In this document: positions 19,407 through 29,096 of the stretch, in pieces
How the letters are laid out: every line of letters begins with the position of its first letter
Numbering within the stretch: position 1 is the first letter of the stretch
Assembly: GCF_000023065.1 (NCBI RefSeq)
Contig: NC_012691.1
Coordinates: 544,501 to 608,500, forward strand
Source of the DNA: Tolumonas auensis DSM 9187
GTDB taxonomy: Bacteria > Pseudomonadota > Gammaproteobacteria > Enterobacterales > Aeromonadaceae
Direction of reading: 5' to 3'
DNA: 64,000 nt
Position numbers and translations under genes: made by a program
The notes under the pieces: model-generated
The model's input: only the letters and a program-made list of their open reading frames with translations
Databases searched by the model: none
What the model was told of the DNA's origin: nothing

Positions 19407-19432
19407 ACCGTCCACGGCAATGCGTGGACGGT
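19407..19432 (-). terminator. hairpin after nirC
   Basis: ACCGTCCACG (19407-19416) pairs with CGTGGACGGT (19423-19432) around a 6-base loop, 11 bases beyond the nirC stop. There is no strong T run on the minus strand, so this is a probable 3' end or transcript-stabilising hairpin of the hcp-nir operon. Confidence 0.55.
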
Positions 19433-19442
19433 TTAACCGCGA

Positions 19443-20255
19443 TCAGGCGTGATGATGAACGCCGGCTTTAGTCTCGGTTGCTACAGCAGGACGTTGCGCG
19501 CGTGGGGTGGCATACCAGTAGCCCAGACCCATGAACAATACGCCGGAAACGGTGTTGCCCAGTGTCACCCACAGCAGGTTATAGCCGATACCGCCCAGTG
19601 TATATTCTGGTGTATGCGCACCAAACCAGGACAGGGCGAACAGTGTCATATTGGCAATCGAGTGTTCGTAACCGGAAGCGATAAACGCCAGCAGACACCA
19701 CCAGATAGCGATGAATTTAGCGGCGCCATCCACGCGCTGACACATCCAGATCGCCAGACAAACCAGCCAGTTACACAGTATGCCTTTGGCAAACAATGCC
19801 AGTGCCGGTGCGGTGGTTTTCGCCAGTGCGACTTTATGTACCAGACTGCTGTCAACCGGCAGGATCTGACCGCCGCCACCCAGATAAAACAGGTAAGCGA
19901 CCACGATGGAGCCCAGCAGGTTACCGGTCCAGGATTGCGCCAGAATGCCTGTTGCCTGAATGGTGTTCAGTCTGCCGGTTTTGATACCGAAGGTCAGAAA
20001 CATGGTGTGACCGGTATAGAGCTCGGCACCGGCGATGATCACCAGCGTCAGTGCGATACCGAAGGTGGCACCCATGACCAGCGGACGGATTGCCGGATCA
20101 ACCAGATTACCCAGTGTGAAAATCAGGATGATGCCCAGACCGACATAGGCGCCTGCCATCAGACTACCGATCCAGAAACTCAGCGGGTTATTCGCCGAGG
20201 TATTTTTGATGCGCGTCGCGACCGCGGCGCATTTCTCAATCGTATCCTGATACAT
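19443..20255 (-). CDS. nirC: nitrite transporter NirC (FocA/NirC channel family)
   Basis: NirC moves nitrite across the inner membrane. The 270-residue product has the six-helix FocA/NirC layout, with NPLSFWIGSLMAGAYVGLG, the AGAELYTGHTMFL half-helix and AKGILCNWLVCLAIWM. Its place after nirD identifies the nitrite rather than the formate branch. The C-terminal tail is short and histidine-rich. It begins three bases after nirD. Confidence 0.92.
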   Translation of the reverse strand: MYQDTIEKCAAVATRIKNTSANNPLSFWIGSLMAGAYVGLGIILIFTLGNLVDPAIRPLVMGATFGIALTLVIIAGAELYTGHTMFLTFGIKTGRLNTIQATGILAQSWTGNLLGSIVVAYLFYLGGGGQILPVDSSLVHKVALAKTTAPALALFAKGILCNWLVCLAIWMCQRVDGAAKFIAIWWCLLAFIASGYEHSIANMTLFALSWFGAHTPEYTLGGIGYNLLWVTLGNTVSGVLFMGLGYWYATPRAQRPAVATETKAGVHHHA

Positions 20256-20257
20256 AG

Positions 20258-20587
20258 TTACACTGGCTCCTTGAGTTCAATGCGTCCGTTGTTCACCCGT
20301 ACTGCATAGGCAGCAATTGAGAAATCAGCGTTCTCCAGACACACACCATCTTTCAGGCGGAAATGCTGTTTTTTCAGCGGACTGGTGATGTACAACTCAC
20401 CGTGTAATTCCGCCAGAATGCCGCGGGAGAGCACGCTGGACTGATAGAACGGATCTATGTTGTCGAGTGCAAACAGTTGTTCGTCAGCATAGGGGCGGAA
20501 GACCGCCACCTGATGTTGCCCCAGCAGCGCACACACGCCGGTGCCGGGAATAATGTCGTTTACCGCGCAGATATCGGTCCAGCTCAT
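20258..20587 (-). CDS. nirD: NADH-dependent nitrite reductase, small subunit NirD
   Basis: NirD is the partner of NirB in cytoplasmic reduction of nitrite to ammonium. The 109-residue product has a Rieske-like fold region (VAVFRPYADEQLFALDNIDPF) but lacks the CxH cluster ligands, as is usual for the small NirD proteins. The start overlaps the nirB stop by four bases. Confidence 0.93.
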   Translation of the reverse strand: MSWTDICAVNDIIPGTGVCALLGQHQVAVFRPYADEQLFALDNIDPFYQSSVLSRGILAELHGELYITSPLKKQHFRLKDGVCLENADFSIAAYAVRVNNGRIELKEPV

Positions 20588-23133
20588 ACCGGTTCCTCCA
20601 GTGAAATGTTGTAAGTCGGAATGCGTTCTTCCGGTTTCGCCGGACGATGCTGATGACGTTCACTGACGAATTGCACCAACGGATCAGGCTGTGCGCTGTT
20701 GATGAAGTGACGGAAACGCAGTTTCTGTTGTTCATCACCCAGTGTTTCCTGCCATTCGCAATGATACTGACTGCGGATCGCGTCCATTTCCTGTTCCAGT
20801 TCCGCACCGATCCCCAGTTTGTCGTCGATGATGACCGACTTCAGGTAATCCAAACCACCTTCAAGATTGTCCAGCCAGCTGGCAGTACGTTGCAGCTTGT
20901 CAGCCGTGCGCACATAGAACATCAGGAAACGATCGACATAACGGATCAGCGTCTCTTTATCTAAATCCGCTGCCAGCAGATCAGCATGGCGTGGTTTCAT
21001 GCCGCCGTTACCGCAGACATACAGGTTCCAGCCTTTATCGGTGGCGATGATGCCGACATCTTTACCCTGCGCTTCCGCACATTCACGGGTACAACCGGAA
21101 ACGCCGAATTTCATTTTGTGCGGGGAACGAATGCCTTTGTAGCGATGTTCCAACTCAACACCCAAGCCCACGCTGTCCTGCACGCCGAAACGACACCAAG
21201 TGCTGCCGACACAGGTTTTCACCATACGCAGTGATTTGGCATACGCATGACCGGTTTCAAAGCCCGCTTTGATCAGACGCTCCCAGATGGTTGGCAAGTC
21301 GTCTTTATGCGCACCAAACAAACCGATACGCTGTGCGCCGGTGATCTTGGTGTAAAGCTTATAATCGCGTGCGACTGCAGCGACTTCCATCAGACCTTCC
21401 GGTGTTACTTCTCCGCCCGGCATACGCGGGATCACGGAATAAGTGCCATCTTTTTGCATGTTACCGAGGAAGGTATCGTTGGTATCTTGCAGCGGTGTGT
21501 GTGCTGATTTCAGCACATATTCGCCCCAGCAAGAGGCCAGAATTGAGCCCACCGTTGGTTTACAGACTTCACAGCCATAACCGTGGCCGTGTTTGCTTAA
21601 TACTTCTTCAAAGGTTTTCAGCTGACCGACTTTGACCAGATGGAACAGTTCCTGACGGGAGAATGCGAAGTGTTCACACAGGTGATTTTTCACTTCAATG
21701 CCCTGACGGGACAATTCTGCATTCAGCACCTGCGAGATCAACGGCACGCAACCACCACAACCGGTACCGGCTTTGGTTTCTGCTTTGATCGCCGCAACAG
21801 TGTGGCAACCGGCAGCAACGGCTTGCGCGATGCGGCCTTTAGTGACGTCGAAGCAGGAACAGATCTGTGCGCTGTCGGGCAGGGCATCAACACCCAGCGT
21901 TGGTTTGGCACCCGCATGCGCAGGCAAAATCAGCGTATCAGGGTGCGCTGGCAGCGGCATGTCATTGAGTTTCAACTGCAGCAGATTGCCGTAATCGGTG
22001 GTATCACCGACCAGCACCGCACCCAGCAGTTTAGAACCATCACTGCTGACCACAATTTTTTTATAGATGCCGGCTGCGTCGTCCTGATAGACGTAGCTCA
22101 GGCTTTCCGGTGTACGGCCTTGCGCATCACCGATACTGCCCACTTCCACACCCAGCAGTTTCAGCTTGGCGCTCATATCGGCACCAGTGAAGGCGTTGTC
22201 ATTACCTAACAGGTGATCAACGGCTACCTGCGCCATCTTGTAGCCAGGGGCTACCAGACCAAAGAAACGACCATGCCAGGCGGCACATTCACCGATCGCA
22301 TAGATGTGTTCATCGGCAGTCAGGCAGTGGTCATTAATTTCAACACCACCACGTTCCGCAATCGGCAGATCGGAGTAACGTGCCAGCGTATCTTGCGGGC
22401 GAATACCGGTTGAGAACACCACCAGATCGACATCCAGCACGCTATCATCGGCAAAACGCAGTTGGTGATGACCTTGCTTACCCTGATAGTGGGCGATTTC
22501 ACGGGTGTTTTTGCTGGTATGTACCGTGACACCGAGGCTTTCGATCTTACGGCGTAGCATTTCGCCACCCTGACGATCCAGCTGTTCGGCCATCAGTACT
22601 GGTGCAAATTCAATAACGTGCGTTTCCAGCCCCAGTGCTTTCAGTGCACCAGCGGCTTCCAGACCCAGCAGACCACCACCGACGACGACACCGCTTTTGC
22701 CTTGTTTCGCCGCTTCGCGGATCGCTTTCAGATCTTCAATGGTGCGGTAAACAAAACATTCGTGATGCGCACTACCGGCGATATTTGGCACCCAAGGGTA
22801 AGAGCCGGTCGCCAGCACCAGTGTGTCATAAGGCAGGGTTTGCCCCTGATTGGTTTCAATGACTTTTTGTGCGCGGTCGATGCGTTTCACGGCTTCATTA
22901 AGGAATAACTTGATGCCATGTTTTTCATAAAAGCCCGGTTTCACCAGACTCAGTTCCGCCGCCGTGTGGTGCGAAAAATAGGAAGACAAATGCACACGGT
23001 CATACGCTTCGCGCGGTTCAGCGCCAAATACGGTCACTTCATACTGGCTGAGGTCGGCTTTATCCACCAACTCTTCCAGATAGCGGTGGCCAACCATGCC
23101 GTTACCAACGACGATAATCCGATGTTTCTGCAT
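20584..23133 (-). CDS. nirB: NADH-dependent nitrite reductase, large subunit NirB
   Basis: NirB reduces nitrite to ammonium with NADH. The 849-residue product has an N-terminal FAD/NAD domain (VVGNGMVGHRYLEEL; VVGGGLLGLEAAGAL). It also has a BFD-type [2Fe-2S] site (CSCFDV near 424 and GTGCGGC near 459) and a C-terminal siroheme/[4Fe-4S] domain with TCVGSTWCRFG near 639 and SGCTRECAEAQ near 678. All cofactor cysteines are present and the length equals E. coli NirB (847). It follows hcr by three bases and overlaps nirD by four. Confidence 0.97.
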   Translation of the reverse strand: MQKHRIIVVGNGMVGHRYLEELVDKADLSQYEVTVFGAEPREAYDRVHLSSYFSHHTAAELSLVKPGFYEKHGIKLFLNEAVKRIDRAQKVIETNQGQTLPYDTLVLATGSYPWVPNIAGSAHHECFVYRTIEDLKAIREAAKQGKSGVVVGGGLLGLEAAGALKALGLETHVIEFAPVLMAEQLDRQGGEMLRRKIESLGVTVHTSKNTREIAHYQGKQGHHQLRFADDSVLDVDLVVFSTGIRPQDTLARYSDLPIAERGGVEINDHCLTADEHIYAIGECAAWHGRFFGLVAPGYKMAQVAVDHLLGNDNAFTGADMSAKLKLLGVEVGSIGDAQGRTPESLSYVYQDDAAGIYKKIVVSSDGSKLLGAVLVGDTTDYGNLLQLKLNDMPLPAHPDTLILPAHAGAKPTLGVDALPDSAQICSCFDVTKGRIAQAVAAGCHTVAAIKAETKAGTGCGGCVPLISQVLNAELSRQGIEVKNHLCEHFAFSRQELFHLVKVGQLKTFEEVLSKHGHGYGCEVCKPTVGSILASCWGEYVLKSAHTPLQDTNDTFLGNMQKDGTYSVIPRMPGGEVTPEGLMEVAAVARDYKLYTKITGAQRIGLFGAHKDDLPTIWERLIKAGFETGHAYAKSLRMVKTCVGSTWCRFGVQDSVGLGVELEHRYKGIRSPHKMKFGVSGCTRECAEAQGKDVGIIATDKGWNLYVCGNGGMKPRHADLLAADLDKETLIRYVDRFLMFYVRTADKLQRTASWLDNLEGGLDYLKSVIIDDKLGIGAELEQEMDAIRSQYHCEWQETLGDEQQKLRFRHFINSAQPDPLVQFVSERHQHRPAKPEERIPTYNISLEEPV

Positions 23134-23136
23134 AGA

Positions 23137-24180
23137 TCAAAGCTCCAGTTCTAAATCTGAGCTGGCGCGGCTGCTGCACGCCAGAATATAACCTTGCTGC
23201 TGCTCTTCTTCGGTCAACGGACCGGGTTGCGTGCTGATGTCTTCCACGCTGCCGCTGACCACTTTGCATTTGCAGGAACCACAGATGCCGGAACGGCAGG
23301 CACCTATAATAGGTAATTGTAATGCTTCCAGCGCTTCCAGCACGGTTTGCTGGTTAGTGATCTCGCTGCTGGCGCCAAAACCAGGAACTTCCAGACGGAA
23401 CTGGCTTTCAGCCTCAGTGGTTGTGTTCAGCGGAACTGCAGGGGTGAATGATTCTTTGTGGCTGTTGTGCATCGGAAACTGGCGATCACGCAAGCAGCTT
23501 TCCAATGAATCCATATACGGCGTCGGGCCACACATGAAGGCATGGCAGTCGCTCAGATCTGGTACTAACTGATCAAACAACACCGGATTCAGGAAGCCCT
23601 GATAACAAACAAAGGCATCAGTGGTGTTGTCGAGGATCAGCGACAGTTTGAACTGCGGGTATTTTGCCGCCAGCGCCATCAGCTCATCGCGGAAGATAAT
23701 GTCTTCGGCATGACGAGCGCTATGCAGGAACAGGATCTCAGTTTCGCGCTGGTTATCCAGTAACCAGTGTGCCATCGACATCATCGGGGTAATGCCGCTA
23801 CCGGCACTGCACAGCAAAATTTTACCGGCACTGTAATCCGCAGGCAGGAAGAACGCCCCTGTCGGTGCCAATGCGCTTAGCGTATCGCCAGTGTGGAAAT
23901 GATCCAGCAACCAGTTAGAAACCAGCCCGCCCGCCACACGTTTGACGGTGACAGCCAGATAGGCAGAGCGGGAAGGTGAAGAAGAAAGTGAATAAGCGCG
24001 GCTATGTGACTGACCATCAATTTCAACAGTCAGCAGTAAAAATTGTCCTGGCTGATAACTGACAGCCAGTGCTTGTAACGGGCGAAAAACTAACGTTACG
24101 GCATCAGCAGTTTCCTGCCGGCGTTCAATACAACACAGGGTTTGAGCCCCTTGTTGCCATACTTGGGGGGATTGGGTCAT
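23137..24180 (-). CDS. hcr: NADH oxidoreductase Hcr (HCP reductase)
   Basis: Hcr passes electrons from NADH to the hybrid cluster protein. The 347-residue product has a ferredoxin-reductase FAD domain (YQPGQFLLLTVEIDGQ; RAYSLSSSPS), an NAD domain (CSAGSGITPMMSM; AFMCGPTPYMDS) and a C-terminal plant-type [2Fe-2S] ferredoxin (ACRSGICGSCKCKV, about residue 291, with a fourth Cys near the end). It follows hcp and leads directly into nirB with a three-base gap. Confidence 0.92.
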   Translation of the reverse strand: MTQSPQVWQQGAQTLCCIERRQETADAVTLVFRPLQALAVSYQPGQFLLLTVEIDGQSHSRAYSLSSSPSRSAYLAVTVKRVAGGLVSNWLLDHFHTGDTLSALAPTGAFFLPADYSAGKILLCSAGSGITPMMSMAHWLLDNQRETEILFLHSARHAEDIIFRDELMALAAKYPQFKLSLILDNTTDAFVCYQGFLNPVLFDQLVPDLSDCHAFMCGPTPYMDSLESCLRDRQFPMHNSHKESFTPAVPLNTTTEAESQFRLEVPGFGASSEITNQQTVLEALEALQLPIIGACRSGICGSCKCKVVSGSVEDISTQPGPLTEEEQQQGYILACSSRASSDLELEL

Positions 24181-24213
24181 GCACTAGTCCTGTCTGATTT
24201 TGCACTGAATGAC

Positions 24214-24249
24214 AGGCGCTTCACCGCCAATAATGACCGCGAAGCGCCT
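24214..24249 (-). repeat. REP-like hairpin between hcp and hcr
   Basis: AGGCGCTTC (24214-24222) pairs with GAAGCGCCT (24241-24249), with further partial pairing inside the 18-base loop. It sits just after the hcp stop without a T run, so it looks like an mRNA-stabilising or processing hairpin rather than a terminator. It could allow hcp to be expressed above hcr-nirBDC. Confidence 0.5.
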
Positions 24250-24255
24250 CAGCGA

Positions 24256-25917
24256 TTATGCTGCGAGAATATCTTTCAGATCTTGTTCCACGGTAGTGAT
24301 TGGTCTCAGATCAAAAGTCTCATTCAGGAAGTTCAGCAGGTTTGGTGTCAGGAAGCCTGGTACGGACGGGCCAACACGGATACCTTTCACACCCAGTGAC
24401 AGCAGCGTCAGCAGAATCACAATCGCTTTCTGTTCAAACCAAGACAGCACCAGCGACAGTGGCAGATCATTTACGCCACATTCAAACGCTTCAGCCAGTG
24501 CCAGCGCCAGCTGAATAGCTGAGTAGGCATCGTTACACTGACCGACATCCAGCAGACGCGGGATACCGTTGATGTCGCCGAATTCCAGATCGTTGAATTT
24601 GAATTTGCCACACGCCAGCGTCAGGATCAGGCTGTCTTGTGGTACGGCTTTCGCCATTTCAGTGTAATAACCACGTTCTTGTTTATCACCGTCACAACCG
24701 CCGATCAGGAAGAAGTGTTTGATGTTGCCGGCTTTCACCTGATCGATCACGGCAGGTGCTGCAGCCATCAGCGCATTACGGGCAAAACCAGTCATGGTGT
24801 AATGCGGAATTTCATCGTATGGGAAACCGTCCAGTGACAGTGCTTTTTCAATCACGGTACTGAAATCATCACCTTCAATGTGAGTCACTCCCGGCCAGCC
24901 GACGATGCTGCGGGTATAGATGCGATCCGCGTATTTACCGACGTTCGGGTTGATAATGCAGTTAGAGGTCATCACCACTGCACCCGGGAAGGCGGCGAAC
25001 TCTTTCTGCTGGTTCTGCCAGGCGGAACCATAGTTACCCACTAAGTGCGGGTATTTTTTGAAAGCCGGGTAGGCGTGGGCCGGTAACATTTCACCGTTAG
25101 TGAATACGTTGATGCCTTTGCCTTCAGTCTGTTGCAGGATTTTTTCCAGATCGTGCAGATCGTGACCGGAAACCAGAATTGCCTTACCAGCTACCGGCTT
25201 CATGTTGACGCGGGTTGGTTCCGGATGGCCGAAGGTTTCAGTTTCACCTTTATCCAGCAATGCCATGACTTTGAAGTTCATCTGGCCGATCTGCATCGCA
25301 CAATCAATCAGTGGCTGCATTTCAGTTGGTTCAGTGCCCAGGAACATCATGATTTGGTGGAATTCAGCACCAACTTCATCATCCTGCTGACCTAACACGC
25401 GCGCGTGTTCCATATAGGCAGCGGCGCCTTTCAGGCCATACAGACACAGCAAACGCAGACCCAGAATATCTTCGCCGATTTCTTTGTAGTTACGATTCAC
25501 CGCCGCATTCGGTGCCCATGCCAGCAGTTCAGCTTTATCTGCAGTCAGGATCAACGCTGCCGGACCAGTCGCAGCTTCCGGTGCTTTACCTGCCAGCAGG
25601 CAAGCGGCTTCATAACGGGATTTCAGCGAATCACGGTTTTGTTGAGCTTCGTTGATGAAGGCAATGATACGAGCCGCATCGAAGTTCACGTTGGTGAGGG
25701 TAGAGAACAGTGCCTGACAGACATAGGCATCGATCGCTTGATCAACGATGCCAACAGAGCGGGCTTTCACGGCATAATCAGAAACGCCCTGCAGCAGATA
25801 AATCAGCACATCCTGCAGATCTGACACTTCAGCAGTTTTACCGCACATGCCCATGGTGTAGCTGCAACCTTTCGTGGTTGGGGTAGAGATAGTCTGTTCA
25901 CACTGAATACAAAACAT
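24256..25917 (-). CDS. hcp: hybrid cluster protein Hcp (NO reductase / hydroxylamine reductase)
   Basis: Hcp protects anaerobic cells from nitric oxide and reduces hydroxylamine in vitro. The 553-residue product fits the class with the N-terminal cysteine group ([10 protein letters not shown], then [14 protein letters not shown]). Hybrid-cluster ligands lie in [24 protein letters not shown] and [10 protein letters not shown]. The start is placed at MFCIQCEQ, preceded by AAGGA; the frame is open to 25953 but the extra 12 residues have no counterpart in E. coli Hcp. It is first in an apparent hcp-hcr-nirBDC operon. Confidence 0.95.
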   Translation of the reverse strand: MFCIQCEQTISTPTTKGCSYTMGMCGKTAEVSDLQDVLIYLLQGVSDYAVKARSVGIVDQAIDAYVCQALFSTLTNVNFDAARIIAFINEAQQNRDSLKSRYEAACLLAGKAPEAATGPAALILTADKAELLAWAPNAAVNRNYKEIGEDILGLRLLCLYGLKGAAAYMEHARVLGQQDDEVGAEFHQIMMFLGTEPTEMQPLIDCAMQIGQMNFKVMALLDKGETETFGHPEPTRVNMKPVAGKAILVSGHDLHDLEKILQQTEGKGINVFTNGEMLPAHAYPAFKKYPHLVGNYGSAWQNQQKEFAAFPGAVVMTSNCIINPNVGKYADRIYTRSIVGWPGVTHIEGDDFSTVIEKALSLDGFPYDEIPHYTMTGFARNALMAAAPAVIDQVKAGNIKHFFLIGGCDGDKQERGYYTEMAKAVPQDSLILTLACGKFKFNDLEFGDINGIPRLLDVGQCNDAYSAIQLALALAEAFECGVNDLPLSLVLSWFEQKAIVILLTLLSLGVKGIRVGPSVPGFLTPNLLNFLNETFDLRPITTVEQDLKDILAA

Positions 25918-25948
25918 TGGTAATTCCTTGATTTGATTAGCCGGTATG

Positions 25949-25987
25949 GACATAGCTATATCAAGGGATGTGCCAATATTTTATCTA
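25949..25987 (-). promoter_or_regulatory. hcp promoter with NsrR-like operator
   Basis: On the minus strand TTGGCA (25976-25971) and TATGTC (25954-25949) are 16 bases apart, a moderate sigma-70 promoter. Overlapping the -35, the 23-base stretch 25965-25987 has AGAT at its start and ACATC at its end, at the spacing of the NsrR 11-1-11 palindrome. The middle fits poorly. A perfect TTGAT half of an FNR site is also nearby (25962-25958 on the minus strand). hcp is a widely conserved NsrR target, which supports the reading but does not prove it. Confidence 0.4.
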
Positions 25988-26032
25988 TTTGATTTATATG
26001 GGTTTATTTGTTTTTTGATAGAGGTGTGAGAT

Positions 26033-26062
26033 AAAAAGACACAGCCCACGGGCTGTGTCTTT
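26033..26062 (-). terminator. intrinsic terminator of gpmI-envC
   Basis: AAAGACACAGCC (26035-26046) pairs with GGCTGTGTCTTT (26051-26062) around a short loop. On the minus strand it follows the envC stop and ends in TTTTTATCT. It isolates envC from the hcp promoter downstream. Confidence 0.85.
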
Positions 26063-26090
26063 ATGACTGCGTGAGTTATTCTGACTCAGC

Positions 26091-27323
26091 TTATCTTCCG
26101 AGTAGTAATACCGGGTTAACCGGCTTACCGGCCCGGCGGATCTCAAAGTAAACACCGGTCGCTCCTGTGTTGCCGCTGTTACCTGCGCTGGCAATGACTT
26201 CACCGCTGTTTACATGCTGACCGACCTGTTTACTCAGGCTTTGGTTATTGCCATACAGACTGAGATAGCCGCGACCATGGTCGATAACCAGTACGTTGCC
26301 AAAGCCATCCAGCCAGTCAGCAAATACCACATCACCACTGCCGGCGGCTTTTACCGGCGCACCCTGACCGGCTTTAATCAAAATGCCTTTCCAGGCAACT
26401 TCACCTGTCCGGGTTTCACCAAATTTGCGAATGACGGTGCCGCGTACCGGCCAGCTCATGCGTCCCGATTTACCCAGCCCTTTTAAGTCAGTTTCAGCCA
26501 GCTTGGCAGCCGCTTTACGCTCTGCGGCTGCTTGTGATTTACCTTCTTTTTTCGCTTTAGCCCGGGCCAGTGCCAAGGCTTCTTTTTTCTTGCGGGCGCG
26601 TTCAGCTTCCAGGCGTTTACGTTGTTCTTCAATTTTTTGCAGCATGGCTTTTTCTGCCAGTTGCAATTTTGTCAGCTGCTGTTGATCCGATTGCAGTGAT
26701 TCGTTGATATTCTGTGCCGTCTTTTCGCGCTGCTGCTGTGTTTGCTGCAGCGTTAACTGATCCTGCTTCTGACCATCAATCAGTGCACGCAGTTCCTGAC
26801 TGCTGGTGCTGGTTTCCTGCTTATTCTCTAACAGTTCCGCTTTGGTGGCATCCAGTCGTTTTAATACCTTCAGCCGCGCCTGATTCATGTAACCGTAATA
26901 GGCCATGGTGCGATCAACGGCGGCTGGATCCTGCTGATTAAGCAGCAGTTTGAGATAGTCGTGCTGACCCATGCGATAGGCTTCATCGAACTGTTCGGCC
27001 AGTAAACGTTCCTGCTGCCGGGATTGCGCTTCCAGTTTTGCGCGTTGCGCTTCAAGACGCTGCAGTTTACTGCGCACTTTATCGAGCTGGCTCTGGGAGT
27101 TCTGTAATTTTTGATTCGCAGCTGCAATGGCCTCTTCATCGGCTTTCAGCTGTTGCTGCAGCGAAGCCAGATCCTTTTTCTGAACCTGGATAGCTTGCTG
27201 TTTTTGCTGGATTTGTTCTCGTACGCTCGATAGCGATGAGTTGACGTTTTTTGACTCTTCCGCCTGTATGACGGCGCTAAAAAAAAACGCGCCGACCAAC
27301 AGGCCGACGCGATTGTATTTCAT
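26091..27323 (-). CDS. envC: murein hydrolase activator EnvC
   Basis: EnvC sits in the periplasm at the septum and activates the amidases AmiA and AmiB so that daughter cells separate. The product has a signal peptide (MKYNRVGLLVGAFFFSAVIQA), long coiled coils rich in Gln, Lys and Glu (about residues 25-270) and a C-terminal LytM/M23 domain. The zinc ligands are lost: the HxxxD position reads EVAWK and the HxH position reads GVYFEI, as expected for an activator rather than an enzyme. The frame is open to 27347 (MWAEQLFP), but the signal peptide begins at the inner Met. It lies 33 bases after gpmI. Confidence 0.9.
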   Translation of the reverse strand: MKYNRVGLLVGAFFFSAVIQAEESKNVNSSLSSVREQIQQKQQAIQVQKKDLASLQQQLKADEEAIAAANQKLQNSQSQLDKVRSKLQRLEAQRAKLEAQSRQQERLLAEQFDEAYRMGQHDYLKLLLNQQDPAAVDRTMAYYGYMNQARLKVLKRLDATKAELLENKQETSTSSQELRALIDGQKQDQLTLQQTQQQREKTAQNINESLQSDQQQLTKLQLAEKAMLQKIEEQRKRLEAERARKKKEALALARAKAKKEGKSQAAAERKAAAKLAETDLKGLGKSGRMSWPVRGTVIRKFGETRTGEVAWKGILIKAGQGAPVKAAGSGDVVFADWLDGFGNVLVIDHGRGYLSLYGNNQSLSKQVGQHVNSGEVIASAGNSGNTGATGVYFEIRRAGKPVNPVLLLGR

Positions 27324-27356
27324 AGGAAACAACTGCTCTGCCCACATGGGCGAGAA

Positions 27357-28895
27357 TTATTTCAGAACCATCAGAGGCTTACCAGTCATTTCGGCCGGAA
27401 CTTCCATGCCCATCAGGGTCAGCATGGTTGGTGCCAGATCAGACAGTTTGCCACCTTCCAGTGCAGTTGCTTCGCGACCCACATAGATCAGCGGAACTGG
27501 CAGGCTGGTGTGAGCAGTGTGCGCCTGACCAGTTTCTTCGTTGGTCATCTGTTCAGCATTACCGTGGTCAGCAGTGATCAGACATTCACCGCCAACTTCC
27601 TGCAGTGCTGCAACTACTTTGCCGACAGAAGCATCAACAGCTTCGCAAGCTTTAACTGCGGCAGCGAAATCACCGGTGTGACCTACCATGTCGCCGTTCG
27701 GGTAGTTACAGATGATTACGTCGTATTTACCGCTCTTGATTGCAGCAACCAGTTTGTCAGTCAGTTCACCGGAGCTCATTTCCGGCTGCATGTCATAAGT
27801 AGCTACTTTCGGGCTGGCGATCAGTTCACGATCTTCGCCTGGGAAAGAGGTTTCTTCACCACCGTTGAAGAAGAAAGTAACGTGTGCATATTTTTCAGTT
27901 TCAGAAATACGCAGCTGAGTTTTGTCGTGTTTAGCCAGCCATTCGCCCAGCGTGTTGGTCAGTGCTGTTGGTGGGTAAGCACAAGAGGTTTTGATGTCTG
28001 CGGCATATTCGGTCAGCATGACAAAGTCAGCCAGTTTAGGCTGTTTGTTGCGCACGAAACCGTCGAAACCTTCACCGACAAAAGTACGGGTGATTTCACG
28101 CGCACGGTCAGCACGGAAGTTCATGAATACCAGCACGTCACCATCATTCAATGGAGCTGCTTCAGCGCCGATCACGCTGGCTTTAACGAATTCGTCGTTT
28201 TCACCACGTTCGTAAGCTGCTGCCAGTGCTGCAGTTGCATCAGCATAGTTAGCAAATTCTGATTTGCCTTCACACAGCAGATCGTAAGCTTCCTGAACGC
28301 GATCCCAACGGTTGTCGCGGTCCATTGCATAGTAACGACCAACCATAGAGGCGATACGGCCTTTACCCAGTTTCTTGAATGCAGCATCGAATTTTTCGAT
28401 AGATTCTTGTGCTGAACGTGGCGCTACGTCACGGCCATCCAGGAATGCATGGAAATACAGTTTGTCAGCACCGCGCTGAGCAGCCAGTTCCAGCATACCA
28501 ATGATGTGGTCTTCATGGCTGTGAACACCACCTGGTGACATCAGACCCATTACGTGAACCGCTTTGCCAGTGCTAACAGCAGTATCAACCGCTTTACACA
28601 GGGCTTCGTTTTTGAAGAAATCGCCATCGCGGATCTCTTTGGTTACACGGGTCAGTTCCTGATAAACCACACGGCCGGCACCGATGTTGACGTGACCCAC
28701 TTCAGAGTTACCCATCTGACCGTCTGGCAGACCTACGTCCATACCAGAACCGGAGATCAGGGTATTGGCGTATTTAGCGCACAGAGCATTCAGATTTGGT
28801 GTGTTAGCGGCGGCAACGGCGTTACCTTCTTTTTTCTCGCTGTAACCCCAACCATCCATGATGATCAGTGCCAGTGGCTTTTTAGCTGTAGACAT
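27357..28895 (-). CDS. gpmI: 2,3-bisphosphoglycerate-independent phosphoglycerate mutase GpmI
   Basis: This glycolytic enzyme interconverts 3- and 2-phosphoglycerate using two manganese ions. The 512-residue product is standard length. The catalytic serine lies in [16 protein letters not shown], and the metal motifs include IIMDGWGYS near the start and [12 protein letters not shown] near residue 440. In E. coli it is also beside envC and yibN, the same neighbourhood as here. Confidence 0.97.
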   Translation of the reverse strand: MSTAKKPLALIIMDGWGYSEKKEGNAVAAANTPNLNALCAKYANTLISGSGMDVGLPDGQMGNSEVGHVNIGAGRVVYQELTRVTKEIRDGDFFKNEALCKAVDTAVSTGKAVHVMGLMSPGGVHSHEDHIIGMLELAAQRGADKLYFHAFLDGRDVAPRSAQESIEKFDAAFKKLGKGRIASMVGRYYAMDRDNRWDRVQEAYDLLCEGKSEFANYADATAALAAAYERGENDEFVKASVIGAEAAPLNDGDVLVFMNFRADRAREITRTFVGEGFDGFVRNKQPKLADFVMLTEYAADIKTSCAYPPTALTNTLGEWLAKHDKTQLRISETEKYAHVTFFFNGGEETSFPGEDRELIASPKVATYDMQPEMSSGELTDKLVAAIKSGKYDVIICNYPNGDMVGHTGDFAAAVKACEAVDASVGKVVAALQEVGGECLITADHGNAEQMTNEETGQAHTAHTSLPVPLIYVGREATALEGGKLSDLAPTMLTLMGMEVPAEMTGKPLMVLK

Positions 28896-29096
28896 TGTGT
28901 GTGGCCTCTTTTTTGGAATTTACGAAAACAAGTTCGACTGTGTTCAATTCTACAATATCTGTGGGATTAGTCACCTTTTCACCACATTTCACAACGCATT
29001 TCACGGAAGGAATTTTCATTGCCGGGGGAATACTGTAAATCTGCCGGTTCACATGTAATACTGTTGCGATTATTTTCAGAGTTGTTGGGAAACAAA

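Noticed and set aside
19449-20309. 286-residue open frame opposite nirC
   Set aside because: It is antisense to a clear membrane channel gene; the composition (Gln, His, Thr, Gly) is typical of a reverse-frame artefact.
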